64,000 nt of DNA, from contig JASLPY010000011.1 of NCBI GenBank assembly GCA_030744755.1, positions 32,779 through 96,778 on the forward strand. Direction: 5' to 3'. The DNA is from Kiritimatiellia bacterium. GTDB taxonomy: Bacteria > Verrucomicrobiota > Kiritimatiellia > UBA8416 > JADHWI01. Position 1 is the first letter of the stretch; each line of letters begins with the position of its first letter. The translations under genes and the position numbers were made by a program. The notes beneath the pieces were generated by a model that was not told the origin of the DNA, ran no database searches, and was given only the letters and a program-made list of their open reading frames with translations. Positions 7,604-15,119 of this stretch are shown here, piece by piece.

Positions 7604-7798
7604 ATGCCTTTTGTCAGAGTTTCAGGGATCGAGGGGCTGGTTTACGTTCCCGATGAAGAGAGCGGCCCGAAGAAACACAATTGCCCGGACTGCCTGTCCT
7701 GCGGATGGTGCAGCGATAACCGCTGTGACGCCTGCCTCGCAAAGAAGAACTGTGGCGGATCCAAAAGCGTGCAATGTAAGCGAAAGCGCAAGGGATGA
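7604..7798 (+). CDS. Small cysteine-rich protein
   Basis: A 64-aa protein of unknown function. It starts with a beta-strand-like MPFVRVSGIEGLVYVPDE and continues with a dense Cys cluster (CPDCLSCGWCSDNRC, then CDACLAKKNC and a last Cys), nine cysteines in about 35 residues, ending in a Lys/Arg tail. The spacing suggests zinc or iron-sulfur binding. I recall similar short CPDC-SC-WCSDNRC proteins in other anaerobes, none with a known role. ATG 7604 is chosen over the start at 7496 because the upstream part reads through the hairpin. It follows sodN on the same strand, so it may share the sodN transcript. Confidence 0.7.
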   Translation: MPFVRVSGIEGLVYVPDEESGPKKHNCPDCLSCGWCSDNRCDACLAKKNCGGSKSVQCKRKRKG

Positions 7799-7828
7799 CG
7801 GCCATCTACATCGCTGGTTCTCTTAAGC

Positions 7829-8587
7829 TCAGTGTTCACCCGTAGATGCCAGGCTTTCCTTGCGCTCTTCCACGGCGGTCTTGTGAGCGTCATCACCTTG
7901 CGGACCGCAGCATCTCTGATCAAGCTCCTTTAGGAGCGAGTCCCTTCCATACATAAGCAGCACGTCTCCCGCCCCGATTTCCGTCTGGCCCTTGGGGGCG
8001 CCAATGTAACTGCCCGTGGCGCGTCTTATGCCGATTACCATGACACCCTCGTCCGACAATCTCATGTCACCCAGTGATCGTCCAGCCAGCCAGTTGTCCT
8101 CTTCTACGAACAACTCCTGGATCTGGTGGTTCTCGGACAGATGCAGAAGACTCGCGTAGTCCCTGACCTCGATGTCTGTCCATCTCTTCAGGGCCCATGT
8201 TATAACCCGCGACAGCCACTGATCCAGTGCTTTGCTTGTGGACATGAACCACAGCACAAGGAGACCGATTACCAACAATCCGATTCTCAGGGGCAAGGAA
8301 TACGGGGACGTCCCTTCGTCCAGGAATGCGAGAAGCAAAGAGGCAATGGCGGAGATGATTCCCGCGTTCCCGGTAAGCATGAGGACCATCACCACCCGGC
8401 GCCGGACGGGATGATTCACGATGCTCTCTGACTCATGCGTCGTGAAGCCAACGCCCGTAAACGCTGACCGCGCCTGGAATCTTGCCATCTCGCGCGAGAG
8501 TCCGGTATGGACAAGCGCGACTGTCGCCACCCTGGTAACTATCAGCAGTATTGTTAGAATCGTCAGTAGCGATAGAATCGAAATCAT
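7829..8587 (-). CDS. Membrane protein with C-terminal RCK_C (TrkA-C) domain
   Basis: A 252-aa protein with three hydrophobic helices in the N-terminal half and a cytosolic TrkA-C/RCK_C domain (about residues 145-230: ELFVEEDNWLAGRSLGDMRL, then GVMVIGIRR and IGAGDVLLMYGRD), which in other proteins binds small ligands such as nucleotides to gate ion channels. A segment between TM1 and TM2 (SAFTGVGFTTHESE) resembles the selectivity loop of TrkH/KtrB potassium channels, though only one is present. ATG 8587 follows GAGGGG and overlaps the ArsR gene stop by 4 bp (ATGA), so the two are translationally coupled. Ion-related function is inferred. Confidence 0.8.
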   Translation of the reverse strand: MISILSLLTILTILLIVTRVATVALVHTGLSREMARFQARSAFTGVGFTTHESESIVNHPVRRRVVMVLMLTGNAGIISAIASLLLAFLDEGTSPYSLPLRIGLLVIGLLVLWFMSTSKALDQWLSRVITWALKRWTDIEVRDYASLLHLSENHQIQELFVEEDNWLAGRSLGDMRLSDEGVMVIGIRRATGSYIGAPKGQTEIGAGDVLLMYGRDSLLKELDQRCCGPQGDDAHKTAVEERKESLASTGEH

Positions 8588-8919
8588 GTGTAATCCCCTC
8601 GAAAACTCTTTCTCCCTTTTCTCATGCAATTCAGAATAGTGAGCGAATTCGCGTCCGCTATGCTGTACCAGATCTCTCTGCCGCGTCTATTTGAACGAAT
8701 TAGCCCGGCTCGTTTCATCCGATTGAGGTGATGCGAGACGGTTGCCTGTGGAAGGCCTATGTTCTCAATCAGCACGCGAACGGGGCTCTCTCCCAGCAGG
8801 TCAAGCAACTCCACGATTCGCAGCCTGTCGCGGTGTGCAAGCACCTTAAGTGATTCGGCCATACTTGCCATGAAGTCTGGCGGAAGGGTTTCCGGATTGT
8901 GATTTCGGTTTGAGTTCAT
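8584..8919 (-). CDS. ArsR/SmtB-family winged-helix regulator
   Basis: A 111-aa repressor-like protein with the ArsR fold: FMASMAESLKVLAHRDRLRI, then the recognition region LPQATVSHHLNRMKRAGLI and the wing SNRRGREIWYSI. The usual metal-binding Cys motif (ELCVCDL type) is absent; it has one Cys in total, so it probably senses something other than a soft metal. The gene overlaps the TrkA-C gene and would control it. Three nested AT-rich palindromes directly upstream (8930-8959) are the likely operator. Confidence 0.88.
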   Translation of the reverse strand: MNSNRNHNPETLPPDFMASMAESLKVLAHRDRLRIVELLDLLGESPVRVLIENIGLPQATVSHHLNRMKRAGLIRSNRRGREIWYSIADANSLTILNCMRKGRKSFRGDYT

Positions 8920-8929
8920 GCGGCTTCTT

Positions 8930-8959
8930 ATACATCTATGTATCTAGATATTGCAATAT
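8930..8959. promoter_or_regulatory. Clustered palindromes, candidate ArsR operator
   Basis: Within 30 bp directly upstream of the ArsR gene lie ATACAT-CT-ATGTAT (8930-8943), TATCTAGATA (8941-8950) and ATATTGCAATAT (8948-8959), each a perfect palindrome. AT-rich dyads just upstream of the start codon are typical of ArsR autorepression. Confidence 0.55.
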
Positions 8960-9012
8960 ACAAATGCACAGAAATAGCGGCCTCTGAAATGGTCGGTTCT
9001 TCATCCGCCTGT

Positions 9013-9189
9013 CTACTTGCCTAGAGGCATTGGATTGCAGAGATTCCTATCGGAGTTGGCGACCCTGCCGCAGTTGAAGCAAATGAATCTCGGCTCGTTT
9101 ACGAGTTCGCGAATTTCATCAAACTTGCCCTTGCTCACAAGAACGCAGAGATGCCCGATATGGTCCCCTTTGCACGCTGAATCTGCCAC
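9013..9189 (-). CDS. Small Cys-containing protein with GTG start
   Basis: A 58-aa protein starting at GTG 9189 after GAGGAG, in the 75 bp downstream of zwf on the same strand. It reads VADSACKGDHIGHLCVLV, a helix (KGKFDEIRELVNE), then ICFNCGRVANSDRNLC ending NPMPLGK: five cysteines, with a C-x2-C knuckle. The pattern fits a small metal-binding domain, and I recall similar short proteins in anaerobic delta-proteobacteria and related groups, all uncharacterised. The reading frame, RBS and composition make it a real gene rather than chance. Confidence 0.72.
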   Translation of the reverse strand: MADSACKGDHIGHLCVLVSKGKFDEIRELVNEPRFICFNCGRVANSDRNLCNPMPLGK

Positions 9190-9262
9190 GGCTGTTATCT
9201 CCTCTTCACTTCGTCACTGCTTGTGGCACCGGGATATTCTTGTCCCTGTGCCTGTCTATCAC

Positions 9263-10708
9263 TCACAAAATCCTGTCTATCGCCGGGCCGAGCGAACCGA
9301 ATTCATATTCTGCAGGCATTACACGCTCTTCACTGAACCGCTGCAAGACTGGAGTGAAGATATCCCAAGCGGCCTCCAGTTCATCGGAACGGATAAACAG
9401 ACTCTTGTCCCCTTCTATCACATCCATCAGGAGACATTCATATGCATCCGGGATGGACGCGCCGAAAGCCAGCTGGTAGCGCAGGTTCAGGTCCGTCTTC
9501 TCCAACACGACATCCAGACCGGGCTGTTTACTTACAATACTCAGGAACACGCCTTCGTCCGGTTGAATTCTTATCACAAGTTCGTTCGATGGAAGATGCC
9601 TCGCACCCATACCGAAGATGTTATCCTCAACATCCCGGAACTGCAACCGCACCTCGTTCTCCCTTCTATTCATCCCCTTACCTGCCCGAATGATAAACGG
9701 TACACCTTTCCATCGCTCGTTGTCGACGTAAAGACGTGTTGCGGCAAACGTTGGGGTAATGGAGTCGGCCGGAACGCCGTCCTCCTCTTTGTAACCGATC
9801 CGTTGTTTGTCTTTCCATTTGGAAGCTGTGTACTGTCCCAGCACAACGTCTGCCTTGGAAACGAAGTTTATACTCTTGAGTACCTTAACCTTCTCATCCC
9901 GTATGTGCCTTGCGTCTGAGATCTTCGGCCTCTCCATGGCTATCATGGCAACAATCTGCAGAAGGTGATTCTGAACTACGTCACGTATGATTCCGTAGTT
10001 GTCGAAGTAACCGGCCCGGCCTTCGATCCCGATATTCTCACGCCAGTCCACCCACACTCTTTCTATGTACTTTCGGTTCCAGATCGGCTCAAATACGAGA
10101 TTTGCGAAGCGCAGCACCATCAGGTTCTGGATTACTTCTTTTCCCAGGTAGTGGTCGATACGGTAGGTCTGTTCCTCTGTGAATACGTTCGCCAGTTCGT
10201 GGGTTAGATGATCTGACGATTGTCTATCCCGCCCGAACGGCTTCTCTATGACAACCCTGGACCAGGGATCACCTCCACCACACCGTACGAGTCCTGCATT
10301 CCCTATTGACCTTGCCACATCAACAAATATGGCCGGAGGAATGGCCAGGTAGAAAACCATGTTCGGCAGCTGGGGACCTCCTTCCTCCCGCATGAGCTGA
10401 AAAAGTGACAGAAATGAATCAGCAGAATCGTATGCCCCCGAGAGATAGTGACACCTGTCCAGAAACTTCCTGATGTAGTCCCCGCAGGAATGTCCCGGAA
10501 CGTATCGGCAGGTCAGTGCCGACGAGATTCGCTCCCTGAATTGATCGTTATCCATGGCCGACCGTGCAAGCCCGTATACGCTGAACCGCTCCGGCAGCAG
10601 GCCCTGGCAGTACAATGAGAACAACGCAGGATATATCTTCCGCCGTGCAAGATCACCTGAGGCGCCAATTACGATAAAATCCAGGGGATCCCTGCCTACT
10701 TCACTCAT
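9263..10708 (-). CDS. zwf: Glucose-6-phosphate 1-dehydrogenase
   Basis: Oxidises glucose-6-phosphate to 6-phosphogluconolactone, producing NADPH for peroxide and biosynthetic reduction; cytoplasmic. The 481-aa product shows the Rossmann motif IGASGDLARRKIYPAL at the N-terminus, the substrate signature RIDHYLGKE with catalytic His, and later RAGKGMNRRENEVRLQF. ATG 10708 overlaps the dsbD stop by one base (TGATG), so translation is coupled. Its position downstream of dsbD and near peroxide and superoxide genes suggests NADPH supply to thiol reduction. No gnd or pgl is present in the window. Confidence 0.95.
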   Translation of the reverse strand: MSEVGRDPLDFIVIGASGDLARRKIYPALFSLYCQGLLPERFSVYGLARSAMDNDQFRERISSALTCRYVPGHSCGDYIRKFLDRCHYLSGAYDSADSFLSLFQLMREEGGPQLPNMVFYLAIPPAIFVDVARSIGNAGLVRCGGGDPWSRVVIEKPFGRDRQSSDHLTHELANVFTEEQTYRIDHYLGKEVIQNLMVLRFANLVFEPIWNRKYIERVWVDWRENIGIEGRAGYFDNYGIIRDVVQNHLLQIVAMIAMERPKISDARHIRDEKVKVLKSINFVSKADVVLGQYTASKWKDKQRIGYKEEDGVPADSITPTFAATRLYVDNERWKGVPFIIRAGKGMNRRENEVRLQFRDVEDNIFGMGARHLPSNELVIRIQPDEGVFLSIVSKQPGLDVVLEKTDLNLRYQLAFGASIPDAYECLLMDVIEGDKSLFIRSDELEAAWDIFTPVLQRFSEERVMPAEYEFGSLGPAIDRIL

Positions 10709-12339
10709 CAACCTTTCCCCTTCGTTTTAGGCAACAACACCACGTATGTGGGTAGGCCTTTTACTTTCAAGTGATCCAGCACGGCTTTTGTGTCCGGATC
10801 ACTCATGTTCTCTGCCCTGTACTTCACCTTGACGAATGGCTCGAGCCGGGCGCGCACATCGTCGTTTTTGAACGTCGTCTTCTCCATCTTCAGGCAGCTT
10901 TTGCAGGAGCTTGCCCAGAAATCGAGAAAGACGGGATTCTCCGTGTACCTGGCCTTGACCAGTGCCGGTTCCAGGGATGTGAGCCAGTCCCCTGCTTCAA
11001 CAAGCGCATGCTGAGCTGCAACAACCGATTCCCGGCTGGAAGCGGACCTGTTACGCACCAGGGTTGACCCGAGCAACGCATACCTGATAGCAAAGACCAG
11101 GATAAGGACCCCAAACCCGTATTTAACCTTCTCCATCCATTTGCCCGGCTTTGGAAGAAAGGACAACCCGGCCCCCGCAAATGGCCATGGTAAGGCCATA
11201 CCAACCCCCAACAGGAAGGGAAGAAGCAATCCGGCAACGCTGCCCTTGGAGTAAATATCAGCAGACAGAAGGAGAACGGAGATCACTACAGGTGCCACGC
11301 AGGCTCCGGCCAGCAGGGCCGCTACTGCACCCAGGATAAATGCCGTGACAAATCCGCCGCGCTGCCCGGATGTGCCGCTTTTCTGAAATCGTGAGAAGTC
11401 AATGTTCAGAATCCCGAACATTGCGAGGGACATAACAATGAAAAGCGCAGCGATCGAGAAGTTGAACCATGGAGAGGTGTTAAGGGCGCCGAAAGTCGAC
11501 CCCGTCAAGACAACTGCCAGGCCAAGGGCCCCATACACGAAGGCGATTCCCAATCCGTACGTCCCTCCAAGCGCAAATCCCCTTCCGCGGGATCCGGCCT
11601 GTGCTCCGGCACCAATGATCGCAATGTTGATGGGAATCATCGGGAGAACACAAGGCGTCAGGTTCAGCGTCAGACCACCAGCAAGTATTATCACGAGAAC
11701 CAACCACATTCCCCGGTCCTTAAGGGTTGAGGCGAGCGAGTCTCCCGCAGCGGCACTCCCTGCCTCAGCACTGTCGAGGAACGCAATGAACTTCTCCGGC
11801 CCTGAGTAACCGACCATCGATCCGCCAACCGTAAAGCCTTTCATCAGTTCCTTCCAGGTGCCGCTCGTAGCAGGTGCTGGAGATCCGTTTTCTTCGACCG
11901 GCGGCTCTTTTTCCTCGCTGACGCCATCAGCGGAAATGACAAAGGTCTTCGTAGAAGGCAGAAAACAGAGCATGGGGGATTTGCTGCATCCCTGGTAGGA
12001 CACACTGATTCTGAGGGGTAGCTGCGTTCCCGCCTTAACTCCATACAGGAACTTAATGTCCTGTTCGTATATCCCAACCACCTTGTCGAAAAAACTGTCA
12101 TACTGTTCCTTCGGCGTCGGAGACTGCCTGACAACCAGGGCGTCCCCGGCATCAGCTTTCACGACAACCTGGTCAGCATAGACATAGTGATTCGATGGAA
12201 TCATAAGGCCTACAGATAAAGATCTGTCGCCTTCAGTTACCGAAGTTTCAACCGTAACCGAGAACGGATCCTGCATCTGCGCCAAAGCCGCGTGCGCGAG
12301 CACAAAAGTGCCCAGCATTGAGACGACTAATCTTCTCAC
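10708..12339 (-). CDS. dsbD: Thiol:disulfide interchange protein DsbD
   Basis: A 543-aa inner-membrane protein carrying electrons from cytoplasmic thioredoxin to the periplasm. Order: signal peptide (VRRLVVSMLGTFVLAHAALAQ), N-terminal DsbD-alpha-like domain with a Cys pair (CSKSPMLC), an eight-helix core with the redox cysteines in TPCVLPMIP and GACVAPVV, and a C-terminal thioredoxin domain with CKSC (SSCKSCLKMEKTTF). The GTG at 12339 after GGAGG is the start; the longer frame to 12531 would lack a signal peptide. It could feed the periplasmic thioredoxin-like lipoproteins encoded at 25-28 kb. zwf follows directly. Confidence 0.92.
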   Translation of the reverse strand: MRRLVVSMLGTFVLAHAALAQMQDPFSVTVETSVTEGDRSLSVGLMIPSNHYVYADQVVVKADAGDALVVRQSPTPKEQYDSFFDKVVGIYEQDIKFLYGVKAGTQLPLRISVSYQGCSKSPMLCFLPSTKTFVISADGVSEEKEPPVEENGSPAPATSGTWKELMKGFTVGGSMVGYSGPEKFIAFLDSAEAGSAAAGDSLASTLKDRGMWLVLVIILAGGLTLNLTPCVLPMIPINIAIIGAGAQAGSRGRGFALGGTYGLGIAFVYGALGLAVVLTGSTFGALNTSPWFNFSIAALFIVMSLAMFGILNIDFSRFQKSGTSGQRGGFVTAFILGAVAALLAGACVAPVVISVLLLSADIYSKGSVAGLLLPFLLGVGMALPWPFAGAGLSFLPKPGKWMEKVKYGFGVLILVFAIRYALLGSTLVRNRSASSRESVVAAQHALVEAGDWLTSLEPALVKARYTENPVFLDFWASSCKSCLKMEKTTFKNDDVRARLEPFVKVKYRAENMSDPDTKAVLDHLKVKGLPTYVVLLPKTKGKG

Positions 12340-12389
12340 TGTATACCTCCAATTGGCGCACCACCCCCTTTTAGTCTCAGACGGCAATT

Positions 12390-12863
12390 CTACTGTTCCA
12401 TCAGAACATGATCGTCGTATTCCGTCTCGAAACGCAATTTGTGCTTGGCCTCTTCCTGCGCAAGCGCAAGCAGGGCATCGCGCAGGTCTTCCTGCTCCGT
12501 AGCCGCAGCAAGATCTTCGTAAAGCTTGCATGCCGCGTCTTCGCGCTTCATGGCAATTATCAGCAACTCCTGGTAACTCATATCGGGAGACGGCTCGATG
12601 TCCACGAGATAGTCGGAAATCCGCAGGTTAAGAACTTTCGACGATGCAGGTTCAAGGTGGCCATCGGCTTTCAGTTTCGACAACTTCATCTTGTGGCCAT
12701 CTTCTTCCCTGATATAACCGTCAAGCGCCGACACGATGCCTGGATTTGTACTCATTTCCTTCAAGGTCGTGTAGAAGTCGACAGCGTCCTGCTCCCTTTG
12801 CACGGCGAAGTCAAGCATCTCTCCGACCGAATTCCATCTCCCCGAATTGTCAACATCTGTCAT
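12390..12863 (-). CDS. Ferritin-like di-iron protein (rubrerythrin-type)
   Basis: A 157-aa four-helix protein of the ferritin-like/rubrerythrin superfamily. Each helix pair carries E...ExxH-like ligands: EMLDFAVQREQDAVDFY, then REEDGHKMKL, IIAMKREDAACKLYEDL and AQEEAKHKLRFE. It lacks the C-terminal rubredoxin domain of classical rubrerythrin, but a separate rubredoxin gene lies 53 bp upstream and could donate electrons. Probable role: peroxide reduction in an anaerobe. ATG 12863 has GGAGG and GGGGG upstream and replaces a longer unsupported frame. It belongs to a minus-strand run with superoxide reductase, ferritin and rubredoxin. Confidence 0.85.
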   Translation of the reverse strand: MTDVDNSGRWNSVGEMLDFAVQREQDAVDFYTTLKEMSTNPGIVSALDGYIREEDGHKMKLSKLKADGHLEPASSKVLNLRISDYLVDIEPSPDMSYQELLIIAMKREDAACKLYEDLAAATEQEDLRDALLALAQEEAKHKLRFETEYDDHVLMEQ

Positions 12864-12916
12864 GTCATGCCCCCTAAATCCTCCTCCTTGAATCACAACC
12901 CTCCGAAACCTGGCGC

Positions 12917-13078
12917 TCAAACCACGGGAGAGAAACCTTCTTTGCCCACACCACACTCCGGGCAAGCCCAGTCATCCGGAATATCGCTGAAGGGCGTTCC
13001 CGGTACTATGCCACTGTCGGGATCGCCAATCGACGGATCATAAACGTATCCACACACGTCACACACGAATCTCTGCAT
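12917..13078 (-). CDS. Rubredoxin
   Basis: A 53-aa one-electron carrier with an Fe(S-Cys)4 centre. It has both ligand motifs: [11 protein letters not shown] near the N-terminus and [11 protein letters not shown] near the C-terminus, plus the conserved aromatic YVYDP and DDWACPEC. It ends SPVV. It sits between two ferritin-like genes and downstream of superoxide reductase; in anaerobes rubredoxin reduces superoxide reductase, rubrerythrin and flavodiiron proteins, all of which are encoded in this window. Length and spacing are fully typical. Confidence 0.95.
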   Translation of the reverse strand: MQRFVCDVCGYVYDPSIGDPDSGIVPGTPFSDIPDDWACPECGVGKEGFSPVV

Positions 13079-13094
13079 CAGTCATTTCCCTTTC

Positions 13095-13580
13095 TCAGCT
13101 TAACTGATCGTTCAACCACCTTATGTGGATCATCTCTTCTCTTATCAGATCATCGATCTTCTCGTTGCCCATGTTGGCGGGAATGAGATCCTTCAGGCCG
13201 ACAAAGAAGGCTATCGAGTCCTTCTCCGCCTGGAGCGCAATCCGAATGATGTCTTCAAGGGTTTCATCCCCTTTGAGGATCTTTGTCGGATCATCTCCCC
13301 GGAGGTCAAAAACATGGCCGTCAGCCATGGCCTTGAGGTACAGGACTGCTTCGCCGTAGGGATCAAACGCAGTCAGCTCGACCTCAGGGCCGCTCACTTG
13401 TTCGCGCATCCTCTCGAAGAGTGCCAGGTGGCAATCTTCCTGCTCCGCAATTTTCAGGAGAAGGTCCTTTCCCTCGGGGCTTGATTCGCCGGCTGCCGCC
13501 GCCCTGTAGAACGTTCCCCCGTTGCGCTCGATTTGGGCGGCCATGGCAAGGACCTCGTCTATGTTAAACCTGACTCCCAT
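13095..13580 (-). CDS. Ferritin-like di-iron protein, second copy
   Basis: A 161-aa rubrerythrin-type four-helix protein, a paralogue of the 157-aa protein two genes downstream. Metal-ligand helices read VLAMAAQIERNGGTFYRAAA, KIAEQEDCHLALFERM, IIRIALQAEKDSIAFFVGL and REEMIHIRWLND, giving the E/ExxH pattern twice. There is no rubredoxin domain. GGAG precedes the ATG. The rubredoxin gene starts 16 bp after its stop. A role in peroxide or iron handling is inferred from the fold and the neighbours. Confidence 0.85.
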   Translation of the reverse strand: MGVRFNIDEVLAMAAQIERNGGTFYRAAAAGESSPEGKDLLLKIAEQEDCHLALFERMREQVSGPEVELTAFDPYGEAVLYLKAMADGHVFDLRGDDPTKILKGDETLEDIIRIALQAEKDSIAFFVGLKDLIPANMGNEKIDDLIREEMIHIRWLNDQLS

Positions 13581-13604
13581 AACTACTGTCTCCGTTCCCC
13601 GGTG

Positions 13605-14117
13605 CTATTCCGCGCCTGCAGGCACTGTCAAAACTCTGGCAGCAAGCTCGCCGTCAACCATGAACAAGCCCGGTCCGGTATCCCCAGCCAGTTTCAGTCG
13701 GTCAACTATTTCCTGTGCTGTTTCTTCTTCTTCAACCTGTTCAGTGATGAACCACTGTAGAAAGATCTGCGTAGCATGATCCTTCTCATCGTGGGCCAGG
13801 TTCGCGAGATCGGCAATTCTACCCGTCACCATCTTCTCGTGAGCCAGCGTTTCCTCAAACGCATGCAGGAGAGATTTAAAATCCGACGGCGGCTGATCAA
13901 TGGCATAGAGAGCCGGTCTCGATCCCTGGCTTTCGATGTAGTCATACATCTTCTTGGTGTGGGCCATCTCCTCCTGCGCCTGGATGTAGAACCAGTTTGC
14001 GGCCCCCTTGAGAGCTATGGCGTTGGCGTACGATGCCATTGACAGATACAGATACGCTGAATAGAACTCGGCATTGATCTGCCGACTCAGCGCCTCGGAC
14101 ATTTCTTCAGTTATCAT
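13605..14117 (-). CDS. Non-heme bacterial ferritin
   Basis: A 170-aa ferritin of the FtnA type, storing Fe(III) in a 24-mer shell. Ferroxidase ligands are visible: INAEFYSAYLYLSM (first Glu), AQEEMAHTKKMYDY (ExxH), ETLAHEKMVTGRI and LQWFITEQVEEE. AAGGGG precedes the ATG at 14117. It lies 4 bp after the superoxide reductase gene, so the two are co-transcribed: superoxide removal joined with sequestration of iron that would otherwise drive Fenton chemistry. Confidence 0.94.
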   Translation of the reverse strand: MITEEMSEALSRQINAEFYSAYLYLSMASYANAIALKGAANWFYIQAQEEMAHTKKMYDYIESQGSRPALYAIDQPPSDFKSLLHAFEETLAHEKMVTGRIADLANLAHDEKDHATQIFLQWFITEQVEEEETAQEIVDRLKLAGDTGPGLFMVDGELAARVLTVPAGAE

Positions 14118-14121
14118 AGAT

Positions 14122-14499
14122 TCACCCCTTCCAAAGTCCGTGAACCGAACAGTACTCGCGAGCAACAAGGCCGTCAGCCGAAAGTCCGGCAAAAACTGCC
14201 TCGGGCGCTTCGCCCGGCTTGAGGAAGACCTTTTCCACTGCACCATTGGCCTGCACTTCAATCCATTCAATATAGTGTTCCGGCTCCATGGGATGGGGAA
14301 CGCTGCCTACGGCAACTTTTACGCCACCTTCTGTCGCGTCCACCACCGGCACGTGCTTCTCAGTCGCCGCATCCGCAGTCTTCTCTTCCTGCAGCGCCAT
14401 TGGCTGATTGCAGCACGTAAGCTCTCCATCTCCGGCATGCACTACTTCTACTATGTTTCCACAGAGTTCGCACTTATATACCTGTAATGTATCAGCCAT
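14122..14499 (-). CDS. dfx: Superoxide reductase (desulfoferrodoxin)
   Basis: Reduces superoxide to H2O2 without releasing O2, a strategy of anaerobes. The 125-aa product has an N-terminal desulforedoxin domain (Cys10, 13, 29, 30) and a C-terminal SOR domain with the complete catalytic iron set: His49, His69, His75, Cys117 and His120, plus the E47-K48-H49 motif. This is class I (2Fe-SOR). CGGAGG precedes the ATG. It heads a run dfx-ferritin-ferritin-like-rubredoxin-ferritin-like. A sigma-70-like promoter is visible at 14683-14712. A cell with both SOR and Ni-SOD probably uses them in different compartments. Confidence 0.96.
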   Translation of the reverse strand: MADTLQVYKCELCGNIVEVVHAGDGELTCCNQPMALQEEKTADAATEKHVPVVDATEGGVKVAVGSVPHPMEPEHYIEWIEVQANGAVEKVFLKPGEAPEAVFAGLSADGLVAREYCSVHGLWKG

Positions 14500-14682
14500 T
14501 TCGTCCTCCGTTCTGTTCTGTTGATTCTAGTTCAGGGCCTCTTTCTACTACCAATTCTCTCGCATGTTGAATGCAGTTTGCATTCCTTCAAGACCCATTG
14601 AGACTCCTCCTTCTTGCTCTGACCGAGCGCATGGATTACACAGAACACCCTTTTACAAACCTTGGTTCACCTTATACTCGCG

Positions 14683-14712
14683 TATCTACTAGCCAAATCC
14701 ATACCAAGTCAA
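14683..14712 (-). promoter_or_regulatory. Candidate sigma-70 promoter of dfx operon
   Basis: On the minus strand TTGACT (14707-14712) and TAGATA (14683-14688) are separated by 18 bp. It lies about 185 bp upstream of the dfx start. This is the best -35/-10 pair in the region, but the long leader makes it tentative. Confidence 0.4.
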
Positions 14713-14927
14713 CGTATTTTATCTGCGCCTGCAACATAATGGCTTGGCCCCCTTAGACTTGCAATAACTCCACAGTCGCATGTTGAGTGCTCAGTATGTC
14801 TCTTATAGCCTCTCAATGCCACCACAAAACGAGACACCTGAGACTCCCGGCTACCTAATGAGACAGTTTCCTTGCCAGCACTTCCCGCGCATAAGCCGCC
14901 ATTTTACCTGTCCCCGGTCTCCACTCC

Positions 14928-14976
14928 CATGTAGCCGCGAGCGCCAGCTCGTGGAGGGCCCGGCTCCGTCCGGGCC
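14928..14976. repeat. Structured dispersed repeat, copy 1
   Basis: A 31-nt segment (14928-14958, starting CATGTAGCCGCGAGCGCC) contains a CGAGC-GCCA-GCTCG stem and is followed by a 7-bp GGCCCGG/CCGGGCC stem (14957-14976). A second copy at 28833-28863 matches 27 of 31 positions and keeps the first stem by paired changes (CGGGC/GCCCG). Confidence 0.6.
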
Positions 14977-15119
14977 GCGGATTCCCCTGAGCCGCAGAGG
15001 TCTTCCCGTCGAAGCATGAAGCACTCTTTAAACATATTTCCACAAGTTCTTTGCACAACCATGACAATGTCTCGCGGTCAATTGCCTACAATTGCATCGA
15101 ACTTCGTAGTGGAGCTGTC

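Larger units (their letters stand above)
14500..15119. other. 620-bp intergenic region with promoter and hairpin repeat
   Basis: No gene is apparent. The part next to dfx carries a candidate promoter (14683-14712, minus strand). The middle is AT-richer without recognisable coding. Near 14928-14976 lies a structured GC-rich element that recurs at 28833. The last 60 bp lead into the GTG-started secreted protein at 15120. Confidence 0.6.

Noticed and set aside
9017..9919. Plus-strand frame of 300 codons opposite zwf
   Set aside because: Antisense shadow of zwf and the 58-aa gene, which have clear motifs and starts.
14572..14588. Possible sigma-54 site upstream of dfx
   Set aside because: Spacing is right but the -24 core lacks GGCAC and most flanking positions mismatch.
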